A stretch of 64,000 nucleotides of DNA from Clavibacter capsici (GTDB lineage Bacteria > Actinomycetota > Actinomycetes > Actinomycetales > Microbacteriaceae), in NCBI RefSeq assembly GCF_001280205.1, contig NZ_CP012573.1, positions 2,992,297 to 3,056,296 of the forward strand, in the 5' to 3' direction. Made by a program: the position numbers and the translations under genes. The notes below the pieces were generated by a model that had not been told where the DNA came from, did no database searches, and was given only the letters and a program-made list of their open reading frames with translations. This document shows positions 8,967-17,787 of this stretch, piece after piece (the first letter of the stretch is position 1; every line of letters starts with the position of its first letter).

Positions 8967-9680
8967 TCAGCCCTCGTACGACGCCAGCAGCGCGCGCATC
9001 TTCGTCAGCTGCTCCTCCTGGGCCGCGGACATGGCGCCCGCGAGCTCGAGCGCCTCGGTCGAGGTGCCGAGCTGCGCCTCCCCGTCGGCCAGCTCGATCG
9101 CCACCTCGTGCCGGGCGATCATCCCCTGCAGGAAGAGCCGGCCGGCGTCCGCGCCGGTCGCGGCCTGGAGGGCCCGGACCTCGGCGTCGAATGCCGCGTC
9201 GCTCATCTCCTCCGTGTCGGTCTGCGATCCGGAGCCCGCCGCGGCGCCGTCCTCGGATCCGGTGCCCGCCTCGGATCCACCGGCCACGCCGCCCGCCTCC
9301 TCGCGGTCCTCGGTGCCCTGGGCGCCGGACGCGCCCTCCTCCTCGCCCCACCCCTCGGCCAGCTGCGCGAGCGTGCGCGCCTGCGGGCCCTGCTCATCGC
9401 GGATCTGCACGGCCAGCTCCTCCGCCCCCGGCGGCAGGTCGCGCACCTGGAGCGCGGCCACGGCGAGCTCGACGGATCCGGCGGCGTGGTCGCCCATCTC
9501 CTCCGCGAAGGAGAGGTCGGCGCGGTTCCAGCCCTCGGACTCCGTCTCGATGGGCGCGGCCGCGTCGGCGCTCGGGCTGGCGGCGTCCTCGGGCGTGCGC
9601 GGGGGCGTCGAGCAGCCGGCGAGCCCGGCGGCGAGGACGATGGCGGTCGTGGCGGCGGCGAGTCGGTAGCGGTATCCCAT
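8967..9680 (-). CDS. DUF305-domain lipoprotein
   Basis: A 237-aa secreted lipoprotein. A hydrophobic N-terminus ends in the lipobox LAGC (Cys about residue 23). An Ala/Gly/Glu/Ser-rich linker sits in the middle. The DUF305 signature appears twice in weak form: WNRADLSFAEEMGDHAAGSVELA and RLFLQGMIARHEVAIELA. DUF305 proteins are four-helix, ferritin-like modules often found with copper or metal stress genes; the function here is unknown. The ATG at 9680 has a strong GGAGGA upstream. Confidence 0.85.
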   Translation of the reverse strand: MGYRYRLAAATTAIVLAAGLAGCSTPPRTPEDAASPSADAAAPIETESEGWNRADLSFAEEMGDHAAGSVELAVAALQVRDLPPGAEELAVQIRDEQGPQARTLAQLAEGWGEEEGASGAQGTEDREEAGGVAGGSEAGTGSEDGAAAGSGSQTDTEEMSDAAFDAEVRALQAATGADAGRLFLQGMIARHEVAIELADGEAQLGTSTEALELAGAMSAAQEEQLTKMRALLASYEG

Positions 9681-9723
9681 GGGACGATCCTCCTCCACGG
9701 CGCGGCGCGTGACGGCCCGACGA

Positions 9724-9729
9724 TAGGTT
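9724..9729 (+). promoter_or_regulatory. -10 element (TAGGTT) for a leaderless transcript
   Basis: TAGGTT ends 6 bases before the ATG at 9736, with no room for a ribosome site. Confidence 0.55.
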
Positions 9730-9735
9730 CTCCCC

Positions 9736-10386
9736 ATGCCCGAGATCGTCGACCTGCCGCATCCGGGCGTCACGCTCGAGTTCGGGGAGCCCGGGAAGCC
9801 CGTCGTCGTGCTCGTCCACGACGACCACGGACGCCTCCCCTGGCTCGACCAGTACGCCCTCGCGCTGGCCCGCGCCGGCTTCCACGTGCTCGTCCCCGAC
9901 CTCTACGACGGTCGCGCCACCCTCGACGACGGCCTCGCGGCGAGCCTGGCCGCGCAGCTCGACGTGGGGTACGCCCTCGGCACGATCCGCGACGGCATCG
10001 ACTCCGCGCGGGCCCGCGGATCCGAGCGCGTCGGCCTCGTCGGCTTCGCGCCCGGCGGCTGGCTCGCGCTCCTCGAGGCGCAGGACGGCGGCGCGGACGC
10101 CGTGGTCGCGTACTGCGCGAGCCTCGGGCCCGAGGAGCACGGCGTCATCCCGTGCGCGGTGCTCCTCCACCTGGCCGAGCACGACGAGTGGATGGACGAC
10201 CAGCGGCCCGAGGCGTTCATCGGCCGCCTGCGCGAGCACGGCACCCCGGTCACCTCGCACACCTACCCCGGCACGCTCCCCGTCTTCCCCAACGCGAGCC
10301 TCCGCGACCGGCTCGACCCCGACGCCGCGGCCCTCGCCTACCGCCGGACGGAGGCGTTCCTCGCCGACCATCTCGGAAACCCGTGA
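9736..10386 (+). CDS. Dienelactone hydrolase family protein, probably catalytically inactive
   Basis: A 216-aa alpha/beta-hydrolase with the overall dienelactone hydrolase plan: VVLVHDDHG, FHVLVPDLYDGR, the nucleophile elbow at GFAPGG and the C-terminal HTYPGTLPVFPN. In active members the elbow is GFCxGG (or Ser) and the C-terminal motif is YPGAxHGF. Here the nucleophile position is Ala and the catalytic His position is Pro, so I infer loss of hydrolase activity and perhaps a binding role. Codon use is normal and the frame is intact, so it is not decaying. The start is probably leaderless. Confidence 0.82.
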   Translation: MPEIVDLPHPGVTLEFGEPGKPVVVLVHDDHGRLPWLDQYALALARAGFHVLVPDLYDGRATLDDGLAASLAAQLDVGYALGTIRDGIDSARARGSERVGLVGFAPGGWLALLEAQDGGADAVVAYCASLGPEEHGVIPCAVLLHLAEHDEWMDDQRPEAFIGRLREHGTPVTSHTYPGTLPVFPNASLRDRLDPDAAALAYRRTEAFLADHLGNP

Positions 10387-10486
10387 CCGATCAGTGTCGC
10401 ATCGGCACCAATCCACGCGCGTAAGCGGTACGAATGTAGGGAGCCTGGGAGAACCCCGGCTCTTCCCTACCAGTGGAGGCACCATC

Positions 10487-10906
10487 ATGAGCTCGTCCCC
10501 GAACCGCCTGCTCGGCACCGTCTTCGGCGCCGTCTACGTCCTCGTCGGCCTTCTCGGCTTCCTGTTCCCCCCGCAGAGCGGCGGGTTCTTCTCCTCCGAC
10601 GGCGGTCTGCTGCTCGGGATCTTCATGGTGAACCCGTTCCACAACGTGGCCCACCTGCTGATCGGCGCGGCCCTCCTCATCGGCGGCCTCTCCAGCGTCG
10701 CGTCGGCCAAGGCCGTGAACTCGACCATCGGGTTCGCGTACCTCGCGCTCGGCATCGTCGGCTTCTTCCTCGTGAACACCGACTTCAACATCCTCGCGCT
10801 GAACACCGCGGACCACTTCCTGCACCTCGGCAGCGCCGTCGTGCTGCTGATCGTGGGCCTCGGCGCCGAGAAGGGCGTCCGCAACCGCGCCGCCCGCGCC
10901 GCCTAG
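10487..10906 (+). CDS. DUF4383 domain-containing membrane protein
   Basis: A 139-aa protein with four predicted membrane helices. It carries the DUF4383 signature: an N-terminal LLGTVFGAVYVLVGLLGF helix, NPFHNVAHLLIGAALL in the second, and NTADHFLHLGSAVVLL in the last, with conserved His residues in the membrane segments. The ATG at 10487 follows GGAGG. Function unknown; members often accompany stress-response genes in actinobacteria. Confidence 0.88.
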   Translation: MSSSPNRLLGTVFGAVYVLVGLLGFLFPPQSGGFFSSDGGLLLGIFMVNPFHNVAHLLIGAALLIGGLSSVASAKAVNSTIGFAYLALGIVGFFLVNTDFNILALNTADHFLHLGSAVVLLIVGLGAEKGVRNRAARAA

Positions 10907-11021
10907 GCAGCACCGCCGCCGCGCCGCTGCACCGGGCGCGTCACGCATCACCGCACGTCAGCACCACCAGCACGCAGCACCGCACCACCCGCGGCGCCCG
11001 GGACGACGAAGGGACCAGCAC

Positions 11022-11714
11022 GTGTCACTGCTCATCCGCCACTGGCTGGCCCTCGCCGCCCTGGGCGCCGCGCTCATCCACCTGGCCGTCGGCGCGGGAT
11101 CCCCGCCCGCGGCCATGGTGGCCCTCCTCCTCATCGGCGTCGCCGAGGGCGCGTGGGCCGTCGCGGTCCTCCGCTCCGACCGCCTGCCGGTGCCCGCCTG
11201 GGCCGTCGTCGGCGCGCTCGTGCCGGTCGCCGGCTGGGCGCTCCTCGTCACCGCCGCGGTCGTCATGTCCGCCCCGGGCATCACGAGCGACCTGCCCGCG
11301 ATCCCCATGCTCGCCGCCACCCTGCTCGACCTCGTGGTCGCCGCGGTCGTCGGCCGCCACCTCCGCGCCCGCGCCGAGACCGACGCCCGGGCCGTCTGCA
11401 CGGCCGTCGAGGCGGGGTTCCCGGCCGAGGCGGCGCTCGTCGGATCCGGCGCCGCGCTCTCGTCCGCGTCGCCCGCCTCGCCCGCGGCCGCAGCGCCGAC
11501 CCGCGCTCCCGCAGCCTCTCCCGCGCCCGCGCCCGCCGAGTCGGAGCCCACGGGCGGCCGCTACCTCGCGGGCGTCCTCGTCGGGGCGTTCGTCGTCGCC
11601 GGCCTCGTCACGCCCGCGCTCTCGCTCACGCGCGCCGGCGAGTTCGCCGTGCCGCACGGCCAGCACAGCACCCTCGACCTCGACGGCATCCAGGGCGAGC
11701 ACTCCGGCCACTGA
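11022..11714 (+). CDS. Hypothetical membrane protein, 230 aa
   Basis: A GTG start at 11022 preceded by GAAGGGA. The N-terminal 110 residues hold four hydrophobic helices, followed by an Ala/Pro/Ser-rich linker (about 140-175) and a final helix YLAGVLVGAFVVAGLVTPAL. The C-terminal tail is His-rich (HGQHSTLD, GEHSGH), which could bind metal. Follows the DUF4383 gene by about 115 bases, probably in the same transcript. No named family recognised. Confidence 0.75.
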   Translation: MSLLIRHWLALAALGAALIHLAVGAGSPPAAMVALLLIGVAEGAWAVAVLRSDRLPVPAWAVVGALVPVAGWALLVTAAVVMSAPGITSDLPAIPMLAATLLDLVVAAVVGRHLRARAETDARAVCTAVEAGFPAEAALVGSGAALSSASPASPAAAAPTRAPAASPAPAPAESEPTGGRYLAGVLVGAFVVAGLVTPALSLTRAGEFAVPHGQHSTLDLDGIQGEHSGH

Positions 11715-11741
11715 GCCGGAGCACGGGCGGCCGCCGCGGGA

Positions 11742-13043
11742 TCAGCTCGCGGGCGTGACCGCCGGCGTCACGCGGATCCGCGTCGCCTCGCTCATGAACC
11801 GCCGCACGTTCTCGTCGACGATGATGTCGCCCGGGCGCAGCGGCCGCGTGAGGTACAGGCCGCCGATGTCGGTGATCCGGCTGAGCGCCACGTACGTCTG
11901 CCCCGGGCTGAACACGCGCGCCCCCAGGTCGACGACGGCCCGGTCGTAGGTCTTGCCCTGCGACTTGTGGATGGTGACCGCCCACGCCAGCCGCAGCGGG
12001 AACTGGGTGAAGTCGGCCACGACGTCGCGCCGCAGCTGCTTGGTGGTGGGCGAGTACGAGTACTTGTGCTTCTCCCACGTGACCGGCTCGACCTCGTGCA
12101 CGACGCCGTCGAGCTCGACGTACACGTTCGTGTCGATGCGCGTGACGACGCCCACGGATCCGTTCACCCAGCGCTGGTCGACGTCGTTGCGGAGGAACAT
12201 CACCTGCGCGCCGATCTTGAGGTCGAGCTTCTCGTCGGCCGGGTAGGTGCGGCCGCCGAAGTCGCCCGTGACGTCGGCGGTGGCGGTGAGCGAGCGGCCG
12301 GGCAGGCGCTTGAGGGCCTCGGCGTTGATCCGGTTCACGGTGTCGTTGCGGGTGGCCAGCGTGATGGCGCCGTCGGTGGGCGCGGGCCTGGCGCCTGCCG
12401 CGTTGAGGACGCCCGCGATCTCCGCCGTGACGCGCCCGTGGCGCACGGCGTTCAGCATCTCCTTGAACGCCTCCTCGTGCTGCCGGTGGATCTCGGTGAG
12501 CTCGTAGATCCGCAGCTGCGCCTCCTCCCACACCTTCGCGTCGAAGAACCACATGGAGCGGTAGCGGTCGGCGAAGTAGGCGCGCTCGTCGCCGTCGCCC
12601 GGCACGGGGGCCAGCTGGTACGGATCCCCGAAGAGCACGACCTGCACGCCGCCGAACGGCACGTCCTTCTTGTGGCGCGCCTGGCGGAGGCTGCGGTCGA
12701 TGGCGTCGACGAGGTCGGCGTTGACCATGGAGACCTCGTCGATGACGAGCGTGTCGATGGTGTTGAGGAGCTTCCGCAGCTCGCCCGTCTGCTCGATCTC
12801 CTCGTCGGCGATGACCCCGATGGGCAGCTTGAACAGCGAGTGGATGGTCTGCCCGCCGACGTTGAGCGCCGCGACGCCCGTGGGCGCGCAGATCACGATC
12901 TGCTTCTCGGTGTTCCACGACAGGTGCGTGAGGAGCGTCGACTTGCCGGTGCCGGCGCGGCCCGTGACGAAGATGTGGTCGCGCGTGCCCTCGATGGCCT
13001 GGAAGACGGCGGCCTGCTCCGGGGAGAGGGGGACCGTGCTCAC
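11742..13043 (-). CDS. PIF1/RecD2-like AAA ATPase (putative DNA helicase)
   Basis: A 433-aa superfamily 1 helicase. Visible are Walker A in VTGRAGTGKSTLL (about residues 26-38), Walker B in TLVIDEVSMV, GDPYQLAPV (motif III), a TEIHRQ element and the C-terminal WAVTIHKSQGKTYD plus QTYVALSRITDIGGLYL, typical of PIF1/RecD. It likely unwinds DNA 5'-3', inferred from the family. The GTG at 13043 is chosen because CAGGAG lies upstream; the longer frame is low-complexity. Convergent with the preceding gene, with only 27 bases between. Confidence 0.9.
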   Translation of the reverse strand: MSTVPLSPEQAAVFQAIEGTRDHIFVTGRAGTGKSTLLTHLSWNTEKQIVICAPTGVAALNVGGQTIHSLFKLPIGVIADEEIEQTGELRKLLNTIDTLVIDEVSMVNADLVDAIDRSLRQARHKKDVPFGGVQVVLFGDPYQLAPVPGDGDERAYFADRYRSMWFFDAKVWEEAQLRIYELTEIHRQHEEAFKEMLNAVRHGRVTAEIAGVLNAAGARPAPTDGAITLATRNDTVNRINAEALKRLPGRSLTATADVTGDFGGRTYPADEKLDLKIGAQVMFLRNDVDQRWVNGSVGVVTRIDTNVYVELDGVVHEVEPVTWEKHKYSYSPTTKQLRRDVVADFTQFPLRLAWAVTIHKSQGKTYDRAVVDLGARVFSPGQTYVALSRITDIGGLYLTRPLRPGDIIVDENVRRFMSEATRIRVTPAVTPAS

Positions 13044-13139
13044 GCGGGGCTCCTGGCGGGTCGGGGACGGGAGGGTGCGCGGATGCGCACTCGAATCTAC
13101 CCCGGCGCCCGCCGCCGGGAGGCCCCAATGCCCCGCCCG

Positions 13140-13145
13140 TAGGAT
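13140..13145 (+). promoter_or_regulatory. -10 element (TAGGAT) for a leaderless transcript
   Basis: TAGGAT ends 7 bases before the ATG at 13153. Confidence 0.5.
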
Positions 13146-13152
13146 GATCCGC

Positions 13153-14172
13153 ATGCCGAGCCCCGCCGTCGCCGCGCGCGGCGAGCTGCGTCGGGCCGCC
13201 GTCGTGTGGTCCCTGCTCGCGGTGCTCCTCGTCGGCGCCTTCCTCGGCACGGTCGCCTCGCTCAACCGGGGCACCTTCAGCGCGCACGGGTTCGTGCGCT
13301 CCTACCTCGACGCGCTCGCCCGCGAGGACAGCCGCGACGCGCTCGCCACCCCCGGCGTCGTGCTGCCCGACGAGGGCAGCCGCGCGCTCCTCGACGCCCG
13401 CGCGCTCCCCGGCCTCGCCGACGTCGAGCTCGTGTCCGACGAGCCCGCGGGCGACGGCGAGCGCGCGGTCACGTACTCCTACACGCTGCCGTCGGGGCCC
13501 GGATCCACGGAGTTCCGCGTGCGCGAGCTGCCCGCGGCGCTCGGCCTGTTCGCGCGGTGGGAGTTCGCGACGAGCCCGGTCGCGGCGATCGACCTCGAGC
13601 TGCGGCACGCGGCCACGTTCACGGCCAACGGGCTGGCGGTCTCCGCGACGGCGGGCGGCGACGCGGCGGCGGGCGCCGGATCCACGTACCTGGTGCTCGC
13701 GCCCGGCGCGCTCGCGCTCGACCACGCGTCCGAGTACCTCCAGGCGCAGGAGGCCGAGGTCGCCGTCACCGAGCCGGGGAGCGTCGTGCCCGCCCGCGTG
13801 GACGCCGAGCCGACGGACGACCTCGTCGCGTCGGTGCAGTCGGAGGTCGAGGCGTACCTCACCGAGTGCACCACGCAGTCCGTCCTGTACCCGTCGGGCT
13901 GCCCGTTCGGGAAGACGATCCGCGACCGGATCACGGCGCCGCCCGTGTGGAGCATGACCGCCATGCCGCAGATCACCCTGCAGCCCGCGAGCGACGACCC
14001 GGCCGACCTCGACTGGGTCGTGCCGTCGACGGTCGGCACCGCGCACATCAGGGTCCCCGTCCGCTCGCTCTACGACGGCAGCGTGAAGGACCTCGACGAG
14101 GACGTGCCGTTCAGCGTCAGCTGGCGCGTGAGCGTGGACGAGGCCTCGGGCGTGCGGATCCAGGGCCGCTAG
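13153..14172 (+). CDS. Hypothetical membrane-anchored protein, 339 aa
   Basis: A signal-anchor helix (VVWSLLAVLLVGAFLGTVASL, given here only as its span, about residues 16-36) followed by a large exported domain. The extracellular part has an NTF2-like-looking start (SAHGFVRSYLDALAREDS) and two Cys close together (TECTTQSVLYPSGC), probably a disulfide. No catalytic motif seen. The start is probably leaderless at 13153; ATG at 13144 in the same frame is a weaker option. The actinobacterial distribution is inferred. Confidence 0.75.
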   Translation: MPSPAVAARGELRRAAVVWSLLAVLLVGAFLGTVASLNRGTFSAHGFVRSYLDALAREDSRDALATPGVVLPDEGSRALLDARALPGLADVELVSDEPAGDGERAVTYSYTLPSGPGSTEFRVRELPAALGLFARWEFATSPVAAIDLELRHAATFTANGLAVSATAGGDAAAGAGSTYLVLAPGALALDHASEYLQAQEAEVAVTEPGSVVPARVDAEPTDDLVASVQSEVEAYLTECTTQSVLYPSGCPFGKTIRDRITAPPVWSMTAMPQITLQPASDDPADLDWVVPSTVGTAHIRVPVRSLYDGSVKDLDEDVPFSVSWRVSVDEASGVRIQGR

Positions 14173-14284
14173 CCGCCGGCACCCTGCCCGCGCGTGACGG
14201 TGCGCACCGGCGACGACCGGGCCAGGATCGGGACGCAACAGGGTCGCCGCGACCGCGGGGATCCGCCAGCCGAGGAGCGCCCCC

Positions 14285-14707
14285 ATGTCCGCGATCATGA
14301 CCCCCTACCTGTCCTTCCGCGACCAGGCCGCCGAGGCGCTCGGCTTCTACCGGGGGATCTTCGGCGGCGAGGTCGAGACCACGACGTTCGGCGAGGGCGG
14401 CCTGGTCCAGGACCCGGCCGAGGCCGACAAGGTCATGCACGGCCGGCTGACCTCGGACGCGGGCTTCGTGCTCATGGCGTCGGACACGCCGGCGTCCATG
14501 GGCGTGCCGAGCGGATCCGCCATCACGCTCTCGCTCTCCGGCGACGACGAGGGGGTGCTCGGCGGCTGGTGGGACGCGCTGACGGCCGACGGCACGATCG
14601 TCCTGCCGCTCGAGGTGGCGCCGTGGGGCGACCGGTTCGGCATGTGCACGGACCGGTACGGGATCGACTGGATGGTGTCGATCAGCCCGGCGCCGACCGC
14701 CGCCTGA
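14285..14707 (+). CDS. VOC family (PhnB/glyoxalase-like) protein
   Basis: A 140-aa vicinal-oxygen-chelate fold protein of the PhnB type. It begins with TPYLSFRDQAAEALGFYRGIFGG, contains HGRLTSDAGFVLMASD and ends with APWGDRFGMCTDRYGIDWMV, all diagnostic of the subfamily. The role is unknown; despite the PhnB name these are usually unrelated to phosphonate use. The ATG at 14285 follows GAGGAG. Convergent with the iron transporter ATPase. Confidence 0.9.
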   Translation: MSAIMTPYLSFRDQAAEALGFYRGIFGGEVETTTFGEGGLVQDPAEADKVMHGRLTSDAGFVLMASDTPASMGVPSGSAITLSLSGDDEGVLGGWWDALTADGTIVLPLEVAPWGDRFGMCTDRYGIDWMVSISPAPTAA

Positions 14708-14715
14708 GACGCGCC

Positions 14716-15582
14716 TCAGGCCCAGCGGCCTCCGCGCGGGATCACGAGGGGCGTGCGCGAGACGGGGTCCTCGATCACGAGGCACGGCAGGCCGAAGACC
14801 TCCTCGACGAGCTCCGACGTGACGACGTCGCCCGGGGCGCCCGCGGCGACCACGCGGCCGTCGCGCATCACGATGAGGTGGTCGGCGTAGCGCGCGGCGT
14901 GGTTGAGGTCGTGCAGCACGGCGACGATCGTGCTGCCGTCGCGGTGCAGGTCGGCGAGGAGGTCGAGCAGCTCGATCTGGTGGGCGATGTCGAGGAACGT
15001 CGTCGGCTCGTCGAGGAGCAGCACGGGCGTCTGCTGCGCGAGCGCCATCGCGACCCACACGCGCTGGCGCTGGCCGCCGGAGAGCTCGTCGACGTGGCGG
15101 TCGGCGAGGTCGGCGACGCCCGTCGCGGCCATCGCCTGCTGCACGGCCTCCTCGTCGGTCGGCGTCCACTGGCGGATGAGGTTCTGGTGCGGGAACCGGC
15201 CGCGCGCGACGAGGTCGGCCACCGTGATCCCGTCGGGCGCGATGGCGCTCTGCGGGAGGAGGCCGACGATCCGCGCCGCCTCCTTCGCCCGGTACGACGC
15301 GAGCGGGCGGTCGTCGAGGAGCACGGCGCCCGCGGTCGGCGCGAGGAGGCGCGACAGGGCGCGGAGCAGGGTCGACTTGCCGCAGGCGTTGGGGCCCACG
15401 ATCACGGTGAACGAGCGGTCGGGCACGGACACGTCGAGCCCGGAGGAGATCACGCGCCGGTCGTAGGAGAGCGTGACGCCCTCGGCGCGGAGGCGCGGGG
15501 CGGCGGGACCGGTCGGCCGGGCGGCTGCGGTGTCGTCCACGGGTGGGTCTCCCATCGGGTCGGGGGCGTCGGCGTCAGGCAC
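14716..15582 (-). CDS. Iron-siderophore ABC transporter ATP-binding protein
   Basis: A 288-aa FecE/FepC-type ATPase. Walker A is GPNACGKST, the signature is LSGGQRQRVWVAMALAQ, Walker B is VLLLDEPTTFLD and the switch His is in VLHDLNHA. It drives the two permeases encoded just upstream. The GTG at 15582 overlaps the permease stop by 8 bases; an internal ATG at 15555 would remove a low-complexity acidic leader and is a possible alternative start. Likely controlled by the iron box at 17718. Confidence 0.93.
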   Translation of the reverse strand: MPDADAPDPMGDPPVDDTAAARPTGPAAPRLRAEGVTLSYDRRVISSGLDVSVPDRSFTVIVGPNACGKSTLLRALSRLLAPTAGAVLLDDRPLASYRAKEAARIVGLLPQSAIAPDGITVADLVARGRFPHQNLIRQWTPTDEEAVQQAMAATGVADLADRHVDELSGGQRQRVWVAMALAQQTPVLLLDEPTTFLDIAHQIELLDLLADLHRDGSTIVAVLHDLNHAARYADHLIVMRDGRVVAAGAPGDVVTSELVEEVFGLPCLVIEDPVSRTPLVIPRGGRWA

Positions 15583-16639
15583 GGCGGGACGCCTCGCGGA
15601 TCAGCAGCGCGATCAGGTAGAGCCCGCCGACGACGACCGTGACGATCCCCACGGGCACCGTCCCCGGCAGCGCGTGCTGTGCGGCGGAGTCGGCCGCGAG
15701 CAGCAGCAGGCCGCCCGTGAGCGCGGCCGGCACGAGCGGGAGGCCGGCGCTGCGGGTGAGGCGGCGGGCGATCTGCGGGGCCGCGAGCGCGACGAACGCG
15801 ATCGGCCCCGACGCCGCCGTCACGATCGCGGTGAGGGCGACCCCGAGGACCAGGAGCGCGAGCCGCGTCGGCTCGGCCCGCACGCCGTGGGCGCGCGCGG
15901 CGTCGTCGCCGAGCTCGAGCTGCCGCAGCGGCGCCGAGAGCAGCAGGATCGCGGGCGCCAGCACGAGGAGGGCGACGAACGCGGGCAGCGCGCGGTCCCA
16001 GCCGACGAGCGCGAGGGATCCGGCGCCCCAGATCGAGGCGGCCATGGCCACCTCCGTGCCCGCCTTCAGCAGCAGGAAGGTGTTGACGCCGTGCAGCACG
16101 GCCGTGACCGCGATGCCCGTGATGATCAGCCGGAACCCCTGCACCCCGCCGCGGTACGCGAGCAGGTAGACGACGAGCGCCGTGCCGAGCCCGCCCGCGA
16201 GCGCGCCGACCGCGGTGGGCAGGAAGGACGCGCCGGCCAGCGTGGTGACGACGAGGGCGCCCGTGTACGAGCCCGTCGAGAAGCCGATGACGTCGGGCGA
16301 CCCGAGCGGGTTGCGCGTCAGCGACTGGAAGACCGCGCCCGCCACCCCGAGCGCGGCGCCGAACGCGACGGCGGCGAGCACGCGCGGCAGGCGCCACTCG
16401 AGCACGATGGTCGACGCGAACGAGCCGTCGGGGAGCAGCATCGCGCGGATCACCTCGGGCACCGTGAGCGGGAAGTCGCCGGTGCCGAGCGCCACGAGCG
16501 CGAGGGCCGCGGTCGCCACGGCGAGCGCCGCGCCCACGAGCACCTCGCGGCGGCGCAGACGCGTTCCGACCACGGGAAGGCGGACGGTGCCGGGGAGGCG
16601 CGCGACGGGTCGGCGGCCGGCGCGGGCGGGCGCGCTCAC
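15575..16639 (-). CDS. FecCD family iron-siderophore ABC transporter permease
   Basis: A 354-aa multi-spanning permease with the FecCD hallmarks: WRLPRVLAAVAFGAALGVAG, then SLTRNPLGSPDVIGFSTGS, and GPIAFVALAAPQIARRL before the last helices. It forms the membrane channel with the neighbouring permease. The GTG at 16639 overlaps the stop of the upstream permease (GTGA), showing translational coupling. Second gene of the three-gene leftward operon. Confidence 0.93.
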   Translation of the reverse strand: MSAPARAGRRPVARLPGTVRLPVVGTRLRRREVLVGAALAVATAALALVALGTGDFPLTVPEVIRAMLLPDGSFASTIVLEWRLPRVLAAVAFGAALGVAGAVFQSLTRNPLGSPDVIGFSTGSYTGALVVTTLAGASFLPTAVGALAGGLGTALVVYLLAYRGGVQGFRLIITGIAVTAVLHGVNTFLLLKAGTEVAMAASIWGAGSLALVGWDRALPAFVALLVLAPAILLLSAPLRQLELGDDAARAHGVRAEPTRLALLVLGVALTAIVTAASGPIAFVALAAPQIARRLTRSAGLPLVPAALTGGLLLLAADSAAQHALPGTVPVGIVTVVVGGLYLIALLIREASRRA

Positions 16640-17694
16640 AGCGCCGACGCCCTCTGCCGGCGCACGAGCAGGATCAGCACGGGCGCGCCCAGCACGGCCG
16701 TCACGATCCCCGCGGGCAGCTCGGCCGGCCGCAGCACGACCCGGCCCACGATGTCGGCGGCGAGCAGGAGCACGGGCGCCAGCACGATCGTGTACGCGAG
16801 GATCCAGCGCTGGTCGGGCCCGACGATCCAGCGCGCGACGTGCGGGATCATCAGCCCGACGAACGCGATCGGCCCGGCCATCGCGGTCGCCCCGCCCGCG
16901 AGCAGCGTCACGGCGACGACCGCCACCGCGCGCACCACGACCACGTTCGCGCCGAGGGAGCGCGCGAGGTCGTCGCCGAGCGCGACCGCGTCGAGGCTCC
17001 GGGCGATGAGCGCGGCCAGCAGCACGCCCACCGCGAGGAACGGCGCGACGGGCACGAGGGCGTCCCAGCCCCGGTCCTGGAGCGAGCCCGACTCCCATGC
17101 GCGCATCGCGCTGAAGCCCTGCGGGTCGGCGAGCAGCATCCCCGAGGTGATCCCCGCGAGCACCGCGCCGAGGGCGACGCCCGCGAGCGTGAGCCGCACC
17201 GGATCCCCGCCGCCGCGCCCCGCGGATCCCACGACGTAGACCACCACGGCCGCCACGAGCGCCCCGCCGAAGGCGAACCAGAGGTAACCGCTCACGGCGG
17301 TCACACCGAGGACACCGGTGGCGATGGCCACCGCGAAGGCCGAGCCCGCCGTGACGCCGAGGATCCCGGGATCCGCCAGCGGGTTCCGCGTGACAGCCTG
17401 GATGAGCGCGCCCGCGACCCCGAGCGCGAGGCCCGCGGCGAGGCCGACGAGGGTGCGCGGCACGCGGAGGTCGGTGATCACGACGAGCTCGGCCGGGTCG
17501 CGCGGCCGCCCCGCGAGCGCGTCGACCACGGCGCCGAGCGGGATGTCGCGCGACCCCACGGCGATGCTCGCCAGGCACGCCAGCACGAGCACCCCGAGCG
17601 CGAGCGCGAGGCCCGCCGAGCGCGAGAGGCCGCTCCGTGCCCGGCCCGCGGGGGCGTCGGGGGCGGAGGCGCGCGCGAGGACCCGGAGCGACAT
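16636..17694 (-). CDS. FecCD family iron-siderophore ABC transporter permease
   Basis: A 352-aa permease, first gene of the leftward iron-uptake operon. Hallmarks are LRVPRTLVGLAAGLALGVAGA, AVTRNPLADPGILGVTAGS and GPIAFVGLMIPHVARW, with about ten predicted helices. The ATG at 17694 lies 9 bases after a TAGGCT -10 (17704-17709 on this strand), so the leader is almost absent. The promoter region is shared with the divergent binding protein gene and contains an iron box. Confidence 0.93.
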   Translation of the reverse strand: MSLRVLARASAPDAPAGRARSGLSRSAGLALALGVLVLACLASIAVGSRDIPLGAVVDALAGRPRDPAELVVITDLRVPRTLVGLAAGLALGVAGALIQAVTRNPLADPGILGVTAGSAFAVAIATGVLGVTAVSGYLWFAFGGALVAAVVVYVVGSAGRGGGDPVRLTLAGVALGAVLAGITSGMLLADPQGFSAMRAWESGSLQDRGWDALVPVAPFLAVGVLLAALIARSLDAVALGDDLARSLGANVVVVRAVAVVAVTLLAGGATAMAGPIAFVGLMIPHVARWIVGPDQRWILAYTIVLAPVLLLAADIVGRVVLRPAELPAGIVTAVLGAPVLILLVRRQRASAL

Positions 17695-17717
17695 GGCCCG
17701 GTCAGCCTACCGTGCTC

Positions 17718-17736
17718 TTAGGTTAGGCTGCCCTTG
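17718..17736. promoter_or_regulatory. IdeR/DmdR-type iron box
   Basis: TTAGGTTAGGCTGCCCTTG matches the first two thirds of the DtxR/IdeR consensus (TTAGGTTAGGCTAACCTAA) and keeps part of the right half. It lies between the divergent permease and binding-protein genes, over their promoters. Expected to bind the iron-loaded repressor and shut off uptake when iron is plentiful. Confidence 0.75.
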
Positions 17737-17787
17737 CCTGACGGGATCCGCACCGGCCCGTCATCTGTACCCGAGAGGCCCCGCACA

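Noticed and set aside
11626..14298. An 890-codon minus-strand frame antisense to several genes
   Set aside because: Arg/Ala/Gly-rich low-complexity translation with no family motifs; a shadow of the helicase and its neighbours.
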